64,000 nt of DNA, taken from assembly GCF_902706285.1 (NCBI RefSeq), contig NZ_CACSKD010000003.1, forward strand, positions 248,001 through 312,000, given 5' to 3'. This DNA comes from Rhizobium sp. 18055 (GTDB taxonomy: Bacteria > Pseudomonadota > Alphaproteobacteria > Rhizobiales > Rhizobiaceae). Of the stretch, positions 53,053-63,527 are shown piece after piece; position 1 is the first letter of the stretch, and every line of letters begins with the position of its first letter. Below the pieces are notes generated by a model, which ran no database searches, was not told the DNA's origin, and was given only the letters and a program-made list of their open reading frames with translations. A program made the position numbers and the translations under genes.

Positions 53053-53730
53053 ATGAAGATTCTCATTATCGAAGACGATCTGGAAGCGGCTGCCTACCTC
53101 ACGAAAGCGTTTCGCGAGGCCGGTATCATCGGCGACCATGCCAGCGATGGCGAAAGCGGCCTCTTCATGGGGACCGAAAACACCTATGATGTGATTGTGA
53201 TCGATCGCATGCTGCCGCGCCGTGATGGCCTCTCGGTCATCAGCGAGCTGCGCCGCAAGGGCATCCACACCCCCGTTCTCATTCTCTCGGCGCTCGGCCA
53301 GGTCGATGACCGTGTGACCGGTTTGCGTGCCGGCGGCGACGATTACCTGCCGAAGCCCTATGCCTTCAGCGAGTTGCTCGCCCGCGTCGAAGTGCTCGGC
53401 CGCCGCAAGGGCACCCCCGATCAGGACGTCGTCTATCGGGTCGGCGATCTGGAACTCGATCGTCTCGCTCATGAGGTGCGCCGTGGCGGCAAGGAAATCC
53501 CGCTGCAGCCGCGCGAGTTTCGCCTGCTTGAATATCTGATGAAGAATGCCGGCCAGGTGGTGACCCGCACCATGCTGCTCGAAAACGTCTGGGACTATCA
53601 CTTCGATCCGCAGACCAACGTCATCGACGTGCATGTCTCGCGACTGCGCTCGAAGATCGAGAAGGATTTCAGCCTGCCGCTGCTGAAGACCATTCGCGGT
53701 GCGGGGTATATGATCAAGGATGACGGATGA
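53053..53730 (+). CDS. OmpR-family response regulator
   Basis: A 225-aa regulator: receiver with Asp51 in VIVIDRMLPRRDG, acidic pair at 8-9 and KPYAF, then a winged-helix domain (LELDRLAHEVRRGGKEIPLQPREFRLLEYLM...GAGYMIKDD). It pairs with the kinase that follows (4-base overlap). MKILIIEDD is the conserved start; an in-frame ATG at 52984 with AGGTGA before it would add 23 residues and is an alternative. The target genes are unknown. Confidence 0.88.
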   Translation: MKILIIEDDLEAAAYLTKAFREAGIIGDHASDGESGLFMGTENTYDVIVIDRMLPRRDGLSVISELRRKGIHTPVLILSALGQVDDRVTGLRAGGDDYLPKPYAFSELLARVEVLGRRKGTPDQDVVYRVGDLELDRLAHEVRRGGKEIPLQPREFRLLEYLMKNAGQVVTRTMLLENVWDYHFDPQTNVIDVHVSRLRSKIEKDFSLPLLKTIRGAGYMIKDDG

Positions 53731-55130
53731 ACCGCTTCTGGGTTCTCTACAAGTCCACGGCAGTCCGCCTTTCGGCCCTCTATATCCTGCTCTTTGCCAT
53801 CTGCGCCGCAACGCTGGTCTTCTACGTCACGGCGATGTCCGAACGGTTGCTGACCAGCCAGATCCGCGAGGCGGTGCAGCAGGAAGTCGATCAGGTGCAA
53901 CGCTCCTATGACAATGGCGGCATGAACCTGCTGTTGCGCACCATGGAGCGGCGCGCGCGCCAGCCGGGCGCCAATCTCTACATCATAGCCGGGCCGTCGG
54001 GCGATATTCTCGCCGGCAACGTTGCCTCGGTCCAGCCCGGCGTTCTCGACGAGCAGGGATGGACGTCGCTGCCGTTTCGCTATCAGCGCTATGCGGAAGG
54101 TAGCCAGGGCAAGCCGCATATGGCGGTCGCCAACATCAACATCCTCGACAACGGCCTGCGCATCCTGATTGGCCGTGATCTCGGCGAGCCTGAAGCCTTC
54201 CGTGTGCTCGTCAGGCAGGCGCTGATGATCGCGCTGGCGATCATGGGCCTGGGTGCGGTCATCATCTGGTTCGGTATCGGTCGCAACGCCCTGAAGCGCA
54301 TCGATCGCATGTCTGCCGCCAGCAAGAAGATCATGGCCGGCGATCTCTCGCAGCGCTTGCCGGTCGGTGGCTCCGGTGACGAATTCGATCGTCTGTCAGT
54401 GTCGCTGAACGCCATGCTCGGTCGCATCGAGAAGCTGAACGAAGGTCTGCGGCAGGTCTCCGACAATATTGCCCATGACCTGAAGACGCCGCTGACGCGG
54501 CTGCGCAACAAGGCCGCCGATGCGATCGATACGCCGGATGCCGATACGCGCCGCACCGCCCTTGAGGGCATCATCTCCGAATCGGATCAACTGATCCGCA
54601 CCTTTAACGCCTTGCTGATGATCTCGCGTGTCGAGGCCGGATCGGTGGCGGCCGAAATGTCCACCATCGATCTCTCGGCGATCGTCGCCGACAGCGCCGA
54701 GCTATATGAGCCGGTTGCCGAAGAGGCAGGTCTGGCGATGACATTGTCGATCGAACCGGGCATCGAGGTGCAGGGAAACCGTGAGCTGATCGGCCAGGCG
54801 ATCTTCAATCTCATTGACAATGCAATCAAGTATTCCGCCAACGCGCAGGCTACAGGCGAAGTGTCGTTGCGATTGACACGCCGAGCCGACGCCATATGCC
54901 TGCAGGTCGCCGATCGCGGCCCCGGCATTCCGGCTGAAAAACGCGAGGACGTCCTCAAGCGCTTCGTGCGTCTGGATGAAAGCCGTTCGAAGCCGGGAAC
55001 GGGTCTCGGCCTGTCGCTGGTCGAGGCCGTCATGGAACTGCATAGCGGCAAGCTGGAACTGTCAGACACGGACCCAGCTGCCGCGACCAATCGCGGTCTG
55101 GCGGTTACCCTGATCTTCCCCGTGAAGTGA
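53727..55130 (+). CDS. Sensor histidine kinase of the OmpR-type pair
   Basis: A 467-aa inner-membrane kinase: helices at about 14-37 and 162-187 around a periplasmic sensor, a HAMP domain (GRNALKRIDRMSAASKKIMAGDLSQRLPV), the box NIAHDLKTPLTRLRNKA with His250, and an ATPase domain with NLIDNAIKYS, DRGPGIP and GTGLGLSLVEAV. It should phosphorylate the regulator upstream. Its nearness to degP hints at envelope stress, by inference only. Confidence 0.9.
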   Translation: MNRFWVLYKSTAVRLSALYILLFAICAATLVFYVTAMSERLLTSQIREAVQQEVDQVQRSYDNGGMNLLLRTMERRARQPGANLYIIAGPSGDILAGNVASVQPGVLDEQGWTSLPFRYQRYAEGSQGKPHMAVANINILDNGLRILIGRDLGEPEAFRVLVRQALMIALAIMGLGAVIIWFGIGRNALKRIDRMSAASKKIMAGDLSQRLPVGGSGDEFDRLSVSLNAMLGRIEKLNEGLRQVSDNIAHDLKTPLTRLRNKAADAIDTPDADTRRTALEGIISESDQLIRTFNALLMISRVEAGSVAAEMSTIDLSAIVADSAELYEPVAEEAGLAMTLSIEPGIEVQGNRELIGQAIFNLIDNAIKYSANAQATGEVSLRLTRRADAICLQVADRGPGIPAEKREDVLKRFVRLDESRSKPGTGLGLSLVEAVMELHSGKLELSDTDPAAATNRGLAVTLIFPVK

Positions 55131-55256
55131 ACGCCCGAACCGACCTGCGTCAATTGCCTGTTGGCCATTGCGGCCACAGACCCTAACTTAGCGTGTGATG
55201 GCGGGAGAGGATTTGATTCCGCTCCGGCTTTCGCTGCTGATGGCCAGGGAGGGCGC

Positions 55257-58211
55257 ATGCTGACGAAATCGACACACAGTCTCAAAGAGGTGGCTGACGG
55301 CCTGCTGAAGCCGCTGAGCAAGGCCGAGTTGAAGCTTGTGCTTGGCGATCTCCAGAAGGCCGGCGACGGGGAGCAGGCGGTTACGGAGATGCTGAAGATG
55401 GAAGGCGCGCTTCGCGACTTCGTCACCGCGGCTTTGACGCTATCGCCCTATCTGCGCGATATCGCCAATGTCGATCCCGCTATTCTCGCCGTTGCGATCA
55501 CCGAGCCGCTGGAGCCACAGATCGAAGCGCTGATTGCCGAGGCACGCGACGCCTGGATACCACGCGACGGCGTCTCACCGAGCGAGACGCAGGTCATGAG
55601 CCGCCTGCGCGTCATCAAGCGCAAGGTCGCGTTCCTGGTGGCGCTGGCCGACCTTGCCCGGATCTTCGATGCCCGCGCCACGACCGCCTGGCTGAGCAGG
55701 CTTGCCGAAGCCTCCGTCTCGGCGGCAATCGATCACCTGCTGCTGTCGTCGCATGAAAGCCGCAAGCTGCAGCTGAAGAATGTCGCAAGGCCGAGCGAAG
55801 GTTCGGGGCTGGTGGTGCTCGGCATGGGCAAGCTTGGGGCCTCGGAGCTGAACTATTCCTCTGACATCGATGTCGTGGTGTTCTTCGACGAACAAGCAGG
55901 CATTCTCTCTGATCCCGATGATGCGATCGATATTTTCCCCCGGCTGATGCGGCGTCTCGTCCGGATCATGCAGGAGCGCACCGGCGACGGCTATGTGTTC
56001 AGGACCGATCTGCGCCTGCGGCCGGATCCGGGCGCGACGCCGCTTGCCATCTCCGTTGACGCCGCCATGGTCTACTACGAGGGCAGGGGGCAGAACTGGG
56101 AGCGTGCGGCCTTCATCAAGGCGCGTGCGGTTGCCGGCGATATCGCGGCCGGCGAGCAGTTCCTGCGCGATCTCACCCCCTTCGTTTTCCGCAAGTATCT
56201 CGACTATGCGGCGATCGCCGACATCCACTCGATCAAGCGCCAGATCCATGCGCACAAGGGTCACGGTGCGATCGCGGTCAAGGGCCACAACGTCAAGCTC
56301 GGGCGTGGCGGTATCCGCGAGATCGAGTTTTTCGCGCAGACGCAGCAACTAATAGCCGGCGGTCGTATGCCGGCGCTCCGCTCGCGCGCGACCGAGGAAA
56401 CGCTGTCCGAACTCACCAAGGCCAAGTGGATCGACGAGGAAACCCGCGACGAACTGACCGAGGCCTACTGGTTCCTGCGCGATGTCGAGCACCGGATACA
56501 GATGGTCCGCGATGAGCAGACGCATCTGCTGCCGGAGACCGAAGCAGATCTGAAGCGGATCGCCTTCATGATGGGCTTCACCGATACCCCAAGCTTCTCC
56601 GAGCGGCTGGTTGATGTCTTCCGAACGGTGGAGCGCCGCTACGCGCGTCTGTTCGAACAGGAAACCAGGCTATCGACGGAAACCGGCAACCTCGTTTTCA
56701 CTGGCCAGAACGACGACCCCGATACACTGGTCACGCTGAAGAAGCTCGGTTTCGAGCGTCCCTCGGACATATCACGGGTGATCCGCACCTGGCACTATGG
56801 CCGATACAGGGCGACGCAATCGGTCGAGGCGCGCGAACGGCTGACGGAACTGACACCAGAGCTGCTGCGGGTCTTTGGTGAAAGCAAGCGCGCCGACGAG
56901 GCGATCCTGAGGTTCGACAGCTTCATCTCCGGTCTCCCCGCCGGCATCCAGCTGTTTTCGCTGCTCGGCAGCAATCCGGCGCTTCTCTCGCTCATCGTCT
57001 ACATCATGTCGGCGGCGCCCAAGCTTGCCGAGGTGATCGCCGCCAAGCCGCATGTGTTCGACGGCATGCTCGATCCGGGCCTGATGGCCGAACTGCCGAC
57101 CCGCGATTATCTGGCCGGACGTCTGAAGGGGTCGCTGCAGCAGGCGCGCTACTACGAGGAGATCCTGGACCGGCTTCGCATCTTTGCGGCCGAGCAGCGC
57201 TTCCTGATCGGCATTCGCCTGCTGACCGGCACGATCAACGGCCAGATGGCCGGCCGCGCCTTTACGCATCTGGCGGATCTGATTGTCGAGGCGGCGCTGA
57301 ACGCAGTCCTGGCTGAAATCGAAACGGCACACGGCAGGTTTCCCGGTGGCCGCGTCGCCGTCGCGGGCATGGGGAAGCTCGGCAGTTTCGAGCTCACCGC
57401 CGGCTCCGATATCGATCTGATCCTGCTCTACGACTATGACGATACCGCAGAACAATCCGACGGGGACAAGCCGCTCGACGCCGTTCGCTATTTCACCCGC
57501 GTGACGCAGCGCCTGATCGCAGCCCTTTCTGCACCGACGGCCGAGGGCGTGCTCTACGAGGTCGATATGCGACTACGCCCGTCCGGCAACAAGGGGCCGG
57601 TCGCCACCCGCATCAGCTCGTTCGCAAAATATCAGCGCGAGGAAGCCTGGACCTGGGAGCATATGGCGCTCAGTCGCGCCCGATTGATCTCAGGGGACGT
57701 TAGCCTGATCGCAGATGTCGAGCGCGTCATCGAGGAGGTGCTGTCAACACGACGAGACCTGCCGAAGGTGGCGCACGATGTTGCAGAGATGCGGACGTTG
57801 ATCGAGCAGGAAAAGCCACCGGCCAATGTGTGGGACCTCAAGCTCATCCCGGGCGGCGTCGTCGATATCGAGTTCATTGCCCAGTATCTGGCGCTGATCG
57901 CGCCGGCGAAGGATGTTGACATCAGGGTCAACGGCGTCAACACCGGCGAGGCGTTGAAGCAACTCGGTGGCCCGCTGATGGCGGCAGCCGATCTCGATAC
58001 CTGCATGCGGGCGTTTTCGCTCTACACCGAGCTGTCGCAGTTGATCCGGTTGTGCATCGACGGGCCGTTCGATCCGAAGGATGCGCCCTCGGGCCTCGTC
58101 GATCTGGTCTGCCGTGCCGGCGATTGCCCGGACCTCCGAACGCTTGAGGGAGAAATCAAGCAACTCGCAAAGGCGGTCCGAAAGGTCTTCCTGGCGACCG
58201 TGAAAACGTAA
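55257..58211 (+). CDS. glnE: Glutamine synthetase adenylyltransferase/adenylyl-removing enzyme
   Basis: A 984-aa bifunctional enzyme that attaches AMP to glutamine synthetase and removes it again, in answer to PII signalling of nitrogen status. The N-terminal nucleotidyltransferase core is GMGKLGASELNYSSDIDVVVFFD and the C-terminal one GMGKLGSFELTAGSDIDLILLYD, each followed by helical regulatory domains (LKLIPGGVVDIEFIAQYL near the end). The ATG at 55257 follows AGGGAGGG; an in-frame start 96 bases upstream was rejected. Confidence 0.95.
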   Translation: MLTKSTHSLKEVADGLLKPLSKAELKLVLGDLQKAGDGEQAVTEMLKMEGALRDFVTAALTLSPYLRDIANVDPAILAVAITEPLEPQIEALIAEARDAWIPRDGVSPSETQVMSRLRVIKRKVAFLVALADLARIFDARATTAWLSRLAEASVSAAIDHLLLSSHESRKLQLKNVARPSEGSGLVVLGMGKLGASELNYSSDIDVVVFFDEQAGILSDPDDAIDIFPRLMRRLVRIMQERTGDGYVFRTDLRLRPDPGATPLAISVDAAMVYYEGRGQNWERAAFIKARAVAGDIAAGEQFLRDLTPFVFRKYLDYAAIADIHSIKRQIHAHKGHGAIAVKGHNVKLGRGGIREIEFFAQTQQLIAGGRMPALRSRATEETLSELTKAKWIDEETRDELTEAYWFLRDVEHRIQMVRDEQTHLLPETEADLKRIAFMMGFTDTPSFSERLVDVFRTVERRYARLFEQETRLSTETGNLVFTGQNDDPDTLVTLKKLGFERPSDISRVIRTWHYGRYRATQSVEARERLTELTPELLRVFGESKRADEAILRFDSFISGLPAGIQLFSLLGSNPALLSLIVYIMSAAPKLAEVIAAKPHVFDGMLDPGLMAELPTRDYLAGRLKGSLQQARYYEEILDRLRIFAAEQRFLIGIRLLTGTINGQMAGRAFTHLADLIVEAALNAVLAEIETAHGRFPGGRVAVAGMGKLGSFELTAGSDIDLILLYDYDDTAEQSDGDKPLDAVRYFTRVTQRLIAALSAPTAEGVLYEVDMRLRPSGNKGPVATRISSFAKYQREEAWTWEHMALSRARLISGDVSLIADVERVIEEVLSTRRDLPKVAHDVAEMRTLIEQEKPPANVWDLKLIPGGVVDIEFIAQYLALIAPAKDVDIRVNGVNTGEALKQLGGPLMAAADLDTCMRAFSLYTELSQLIRLCIDGPFDPKDAPSGLVDLVCRAGDCPDLRTLEGEIKQLAKAVRKVFLATVKT

Positions 58212-58212
58212 T

Positions 58213-60531
58213 TTAGTTGGCACCGTCCGGGATCAGCAGCGAAATCACGGTGCCGGTCGCCTCGCGGGAGCGGATTTTCATCCGCCCGCCATGCAACGTG
58301 GTCAGCGACCGCGAGATCGCCAGCCCGAGCCCCGAGCCACCCTTGCTCTTGGCATATTGGCTCTGGACCTGCTCGAAGGGCTGGCCGATCTTGCTGAGCG
58401 CCGCGGACGGAATGCCAATGCCGGTGTCGGCAATGGTCAACATCACGCCGCCGGATGTGCGCCGGGTGCGCACCGCAATGCGGCCGCCTTCGTTGGTGAA
58501 TTTCACAGCGTTGGAGAGCAGGTTGAGCAGGATCTGTTTCATCGCCCGGCGATCCGCCGTCAGGGTCATGCCATCGCAGATGCGCTGCTGGATCACGATC
58601 CGCTTCTCGCTGGCGGGGATCGCGGTGAAACGCAGGCTCTCTTCGATCAGCGGGGCAAGGTCGATCGTCTCGCATTGCAGCTTCATGTGACCGGCTTCGA
58701 TCTTCGACATGTCGAGAATGTCGTTGATGACGTTGAGCAGATGCCGGCCGCTGTGGTGGATGTCGCGGGCGTATTCGTCGTATTTGGCCGAGCCCAGCGG
58801 TCCGAACATCTCATCCTGCAGGATTTCGGAGAAGCCGAGGATGGCGTTGAGCGGCGTGCGGAGTTCGTGAGACATGTTGGCGAGGAATTCGGACTTCGCC
58901 TTGTTGGCAGCCTCGGCCCGTTCCTTCTCCGCCTGATAGTTCGAGTTTGCCAGCGAAAGCGCGGATTTCTGGCTTTCCAGCGTCTGCCGGGACGACGAGA
59001 GGTCGCCGATCGTTGCCATCAACCGCCGCTCTGAATCACGCAGGCGCTCCTGGTTGCGCTTGAGCAGGGTAATGTCGGTGCCAACGGAAACCATGCCGCC
59101 GTCGCGTGTGCGGCGTTCGTTGATCTGCAGCCAGCGCTCGTCGGCAAGCTGCACTTCGCTGGTGCGCGAATAGCCGTTGCCGTGGGCGTCGGCGATCCGG
59201 CGCTCGATCACCGGGCGGGCCGCGGCTGCGTTGACGGCGGCACGCTCGGTGCCAGGCACGAGCACCTTGTCGGGGAGGCCGTAAGCCTGCTGGAAGTGCG
59301 CATTGCACATCACCAGCCGATCGTTCTTGTCCCACAGCACGAAGGCTTCGGAGGTGCACTCGATCGCATCAGCCAGCCGCTGGTCGGCCTCTGCGTAGCG
59401 TTGCGCAAGGCGGTGCTGTTCGGTCACGTCCATCGCAATGCCGATCATGTGAACCCGGCCGGCATTGGTGCGGATGACCTGGGCACGCGCACGCATCCAG
59501 ACATAGTGGCCGGCGGCATGACGCATGCGGAAAATCTGGTCGATCTGATCGGAATCGCCACGGGCGACGGAACGGGCAATCTCGTAAATGCCGCCGTCGT
59601 CCGGATGCATCAGGCGAGCCGCGTCGCCGAAGCACATGTTGCCGTCAGCGGCCGGCAACCCGAGCATCTGGTACATCGACCGCGACCAGAAGAACTCGCG
59701 ACGATCGAAATCAAAATCCCAAAGGCCGCAGCGGCCGCGCGACAGAGCCGTCTCGACCCGCAGGTTGGACTCGACGAAGATCTCATCGGCATCGCGGGCG
59801 CGTCGCACCTGCATGTAATAGGCGTAGAGGATGACCAGCAGGATCGAGGAGATGCCGGCAAACAGCGTGACGTTGAGCGTCAGTTCCTCGCGCCAGAGCT
59901 GGCTGATCCGACCGAGCGACGTTGCCGCAACGACATAGCCGCCGCTGTCGCCGATCAGCGTGATCTGGGCATAGTACGGACGACCGTCAATCGTCGTCTC
60001 GATGACGCCGGCGCGGTCGCCAAAGCGGCGGACTGCGGAAACCTCGGAGAAGAAATCGCCGATGCTGGCGCCGACATAGGTGGCACCCGCTGTCGAGGCC
60101 GCGAACACCTTGCCGCTTGACTGCACCAGCAGAACGAAAGCGTCGTCATCCAGCCGGTCTTGCGGCAGGAAGCGGGTCAGGCGGGCCTGACCTTCCGCAG
60201 CATTGCCGTTGTCGAAGATCGCGGCGGAATCGGCAAATGCGGCAGCCGCGGTTGCGGCAGCCAGCGCCGTGGTGTGGCGGGCGGCGGCCTGCATGCGGTC
60301 GTGCTCGGAGAGCATGCCGAAGAAATGCGAGACCGCGACAACGGCGAGAAAGGCGACGATGAGGATCGGGATGGCGCGCTTCAAAACGGCCTCGGCATGG
60401 GTGAAATTGCGAGAAGTTGGTCGCTGCGTCGCAGAAGCCTTGTCGGCGAAGGTCGCGCGCCAGGCGCGGAAGCTCTCGAAATCGACACGCAGCCGTCCCT
60501 CGGCCACGGTTGCCCGCCGCACGTTCATCAT
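58213..60531 (-). CDS. pleC: PleC-like sensor histidine kinase with PAS domains
   Basis: A 772-aa membrane kinase. Two helices (about 52-72 and 217-237) flank a periplasmic sensor, followed by PAS domains (RCGLWDFDFDRREFFWS..., ECTSEAFVLWDKNDRLVMCN...), a coiled coil, the box SHELRTPLNAILGFSEIL with His555, and an ATPase domain with NLLSNAVKFT, DTGIGIP and GSGLGLAISRSL. PleC controls DivK phosphorylation and polar development opposite to DivJ. Position after glnE and box type support PleC. It ends one base from the glnE stop, tail to tail. Two ATGs in a row at 60531 and 60528. Confidence 0.8.
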   Translation of the reverse strand: MMNVRRATVAEGRLRVDFESFRAWRATFADKASATQRPTSRNFTHAEAVLKRAIPILIVAFLAVVAVSHFFGMLSEHDRMQAAARHTTALAAATAAAAFADSAAIFDNGNAAEGQARLTRFLPQDRLDDDAFVLLVQSSGKVFAASTAGATYVGASIGDFFSEVSAVRRFGDRAGVIETTIDGRPYYAQITLIGDSGGYVVAATSLGRISQLWREELTLNVTLFAGISSILLVILYAYYMQVRRARDADEIFVESNLRVETALSRGRCGLWDFDFDRREFFWSRSMYQMLGLPAADGNMCFGDAARLMHPDDGGIYEIARSVARGDSDQIDQIFRMRHAAGHYVWMRARAQVIRTNAGRVHMIGIAMDVTEQHRLAQRYAEADQRLADAIECTSEAFVLWDKNDRLVMCNAHFQQAYGLPDKVLVPGTERAAVNAAAARPVIERRIADAHGNGYSRTSEVQLADERWLQINERRTRDGGMVSVGTDITLLKRNQERLRDSERRLMATIGDLSSSRQTLESQKSALSLANSNYQAEKERAEAANKAKSEFLANMSHELRTPLNAILGFSEILQDEMFGPLGSAKYDEYARDIHHSGRHLLNVINDILDMSKIEAGHMKLQCETIDLAPLIEESLRFTAIPASEKRIVIQQRICDGMTLTADRRAMKQILLNLLSNAVKFTNEGGRIAVRTRRTSGGVMLTIADTGIGIPSAALSKIGQPFEQVQSQYAKSKGGSGLGLAISRSLTTLHGGRMKIRSREATGTVISLLIPDGAN

Positions 60532-60713
60532 TGTTTTGAGCCTTGATCCCTCGTGATTCGCTGCGCCGCTCGCCCGAACCTGACCCAATGAATCATTGGT
60601 GATTCGCCTTGTCCAGAGGAAAAGGTAAAAATCTGTTAACCGATTCTAAGTGCTGATTTTTCCCGGGCGTCGGAGAGGCGGCTTTGCTCGGTTCGGCCGC
60701 CTCCGGCTGCAAA

Positions 60714-63362
60714 TCATCCCTTGAGGGTGCGCTCCACGATGTCGCGGACGTCAGTCGACAGGCTCGTCGCCCCGGCGATCTCGGCCAGAGCCTTGCCCGC
60801 ATGCTCGGCGCGCACCGGCTCCAGCGAGCGCCAGGAACGCATCGAGGTGAGGATACGGGCAGCCAGTTGCGGGTTGCGACCGTCGATGTCGAGGATTTCG
60901 CGCGCCAGGAACCGGTAGCCTGCGCCATCTGCCCGCCCGAAGCCGGTTGGGTTGCCGAAGGCGAACGTACCGACCAGCGAACGAACACGATTGGGGTTGG
61001 TCCGCTTGAACAACGGATTGTCCATCAGCTTGACCACGCGATCGAGGGTCTTTGCACCCGGGATGGTCGCCTGCACGGAGAACCACTTATCGACGACAAG
61101 CGCATTTTCGGCAAAGCGATCGTGGAACGTCGCCAGGGCCTTGGCCGCATCGTCGCTGTCGGGAAAGCGATGCGCGAGGATCGTCAGCGCATGCATCAGA
61201 TCGGTCATGTTATTGGCAGCGTCGAAGGCAGCCTTTGCCCGTGACGGCGTGTTCTCGGCATAGGAAAGATAGCTGAGCGCACTGTTGCGCAAGGCGCGGC
61301 GTCCTGCGCTCTTCGCGTCCGGGCTGAACGCGCCGGGCGTGGTCATGCTGTCGTAGAGTGCTGCGAACACGGCCTTGCCGGCTTCGGCGACCTGCTGCAT
61401 GACCGCGGAGCGGCCGGCATGAACGGCGTCGGGATCGGTGTTCCCGCCAAGTTCGCGCGCGATATCGGATTCGCTTGGGAGCGCCAGCGCCTGGGCGCGG
61501 AAGGCGGGTTCCAGGCCCTCGTCGGCGGCAGCGGCAAGCAATGCGTCGATGAAGTCCTTCGAGGCAACGACGGGCTTTCCTTCGCGCGTATGGCGAGCGG
61601 CGGCAAGCAACGTCGGAAGTGCCAGATCGGTGAGCGCCTGCCAGCGTGCAAAGTGATCGGTCTCAAAGCGCGCAAGCAGAACGAGGTCGCCCGGGGACTG
61701 GTCGAAATGCAGGTTGATCGGCGCCGAAAAGCTGCGGTTGATCGAGATGATCGGCCGCGAGCCGATGCCCTTGAATACGGCCGTCTGGGCGCGCTCGGTC
61801 AGGTGCAGGACGTTGTCGCCATATTCGGCACCCTCGACGGAGGAGGGCTCGAATGGGGTGCCGTCTTCCGCAAACAGAGCGATGCTGAGCGGGATATGCA
61901 TCGGCTTCTTGTCGGTCTGGCCGGGCGTCGCAGGGATCATCTGCTCAAGCGACAGGCTGAAGCTCCCGGCGGCAGCGTCGTAGGTGCCAGAGGCGGTGAC
62001 GAGCGGTGTGCCGGCCTGGTGATACCACAGCGAAAACTGCGTCAGATCGCGTCCGCTGACCTCTTCGAAACATGTGACGAAATCCTCGATCGTGACGGCC
62101 TGGCCGTCATGGCGATCGAAATACAGATCCATGCCGCTCTTGAACTTGTCTCTGCCGAGCAGCGTCGCGATCATCCGCGTGACTTCGCTGCCCTTCTCGT
62201 AGACCGTCGTCGTGTAGAAGTTGTTGATTTCGCGGTATGTCGTCGGCCGCACCGGATGCGCCAGCGGGCCGCCATCTTCCGGGAACTGTTCGGATTTCAG
62301 GTGGCGGACTTCGGCGATCCGCTTGACCGGGCGCGAGCGCATGTCTGCAGAAAACTCATGATCGCGATAGACGGTCAGGCCTTCCTTGAGGCAAAGCTGG
62401 AACCAGTCGCGGCAGGTGATGCGGTTTCCGGTCCAGTTGTGGAAATATTCGTGGGCGATGATCGCCTCGATATTCGCATAGTCCTGGTCGGTCGCCGTCT
62501 CCGGATCAGCCAGCACATATTTGTCGTTAAAGACGTTGAGCCCCTTGTTTTCCATGGCGCCCATGTTGAAGTCGGAGACGGCAACGATCTGGAAGATGTT
62601 CAGGTCGTATTCGCGGCCGAACCGTTCCTCGTCCCACTTCATCGACCGCTTCAGCGCATCCATGGCATAGGCGGCGCGGCCTTCCTTGCCGTGCTCGACA
62701 TAGATCTTCAGCGCGACTTCGTTCCCGGACATGGTTTCGAACGTGTCCTCGACGACACCCAGATCGCCGGCGACGAGTGCGAAGAGATAGCTGGGCTTGG
62801 GGTGCGGATCGAACCAGGCGGCAAAGGCACGCCCCTCGTCATAACCGGCACCGCCGAGGAAGTTGCCGTTCGACAGCATGACCGGATTGGCGGCCTTGTC
62901 GCCGATGATGGTGATCGTGTAGGGCGCCAGAACGTCCGGGCGGTCGGGGAAATAGGTGATGCGGCGGAAGCCCTCGGCTTCGCACTGGGTGCAATAGACG
63001 CCGTTGATGCGATAGAGGCCCATCAGCTTGGTGTTGGCTTCCGGATTGATGATCGTTGTGATCGTCAGTTCGAAGGGCTTCGATTTCGGCAGGTTACGAA
63101 CGGTCAGGCTCTCCGGCGTTGCCGTATACTGGCTTGCCTTCATTTCCTTCTGGTCGAAAAGCAAACCGGCCAGTGCCAGTTCGTCGCCATCCAGCACCAG
63201 CGGCGCCTTGGCATCCGCGCCTTTGCGGCGGTGGAAGATCAAGCGCGCATCTACCTTGGTTGCGGTCGGGTCCAGTTCGAATGTCAGGTCCACGCGCTCG
63301 AGTACGAAATCGGTGGGACGGTAATCTGCCAGATGGATGATCTGGCCGGTATCTGTGCGCAT
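60714..63362 (-). CDS. pepN: Aminopeptidase N (M1 family)
   Basis: An 882-aa zinc metallo-aminopeptidase that removes N-terminal residues from peptides in the cytosol. The substrate motif FNMGAMENKGLNVF and the zinc motif IIAHEYFHNWTGNRI (HEXXH, then the downstream Glu in LKEGLTVYRDHEFS) are both present. N-terminal beta domain and C-terminal helical domain are full length. The first residues MRTDTGQIIHLADYRPTDF match PepN. Long antisense frames across it are shadows. Confidence 0.95.
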   Translation of the reverse strand: MRTDTGQIIHLADYRPTDFVLERVDLTFELDPTATKVDARLIFHRRKGADAKAPLVLDGDELALAGLLFDQKEMKASQYTATPESLTVRNLPKSKPFELTITTIINPEANTKLMGLYRINGVYCTQCEAEGFRRITYFPDRPDVLAPYTITIIGDKAANPVMLSNGNFLGGAGYDEGRAFAAWFDPHPKPSYLFALVAGDLGVVEDTFETMSGNEVALKIYVEHGKEGRAAYAMDALKRSMKWDEERFGREYDLNIFQIVAVSDFNMGAMENKGLNVFNDKYVLADPETATDQDYANIEAIIAHEYFHNWTGNRITCRDWFQLCLKEGLTVYRDHEFSADMRSRPVKRIAEVRHLKSEQFPEDGGPLAHPVRPTTYREINNFYTTTVYEKGSEVTRMIATLLGRDKFKSGMDLYFDRHDGQAVTIEDFVTCFEEVSGRDLTQFSLWYHQAGTPLVTASGTYDAAAGSFSLSLEQMIPATPGQTDKKPMHIPLSIALFAEDGTPFEPSSVEGAEYGDNVLHLTERAQTAVFKGIGSRPIISINRSFSAPINLHFDQSPGDLVLLARFETDHFARWQALTDLALPTLLAAARHTREGKPVVASKDFIDALLAAAADEGLEPAFRAQALALPSESDIARELGGNTDPDAVHAGRSAVMQQVAEAGKAVFAALYDSMTTPGAFSPDAKSAGRRALRNSALSYLSYAENTPSRAKAAFDAANNMTDLMHALTILAHRFPDSDDAAKALATFHDRFAENALVVDKWFSVQATIPGAKTLDRVVKLMDNPLFKRTNPNRVRSLVGTFAFGNPTGFGRADGAGYRFLAREILDIDGRNPQLAARILTSMRSWRSLEPVRAEHAGKALAEIAGATSLSTDVRDIVERTLKG

Positions 63363-63527
63363 GATATTCCCTGAGACCTTAAGACAATGCTTCGCTTACA
63401 GAGTGGGCACTCTGCCGTAAAATTTGATTGGTATAATTACACTAAAGTCTGAACTAAAGCTAAAGCGAAAACCTTAGGGATGCAGGTTTTAGCCCCGTTG
63501 GAGCAAGAGATACTTAGGCATTTTCCG

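Noticed and set aside
60675..60705. GAGGCGGC/GCCGCCTC hairpin after pepN as terminator
   Set aside because: The stem is sound but the minus-strand continuation has no T-run, so intrinsic termination is not supported.
61419..63374. 651-codon open frame on the plus strand across pepN
   Set aside because: Antisense shadow of a clear M1 aminopeptidase; no ribosome site and no recognisable motif.
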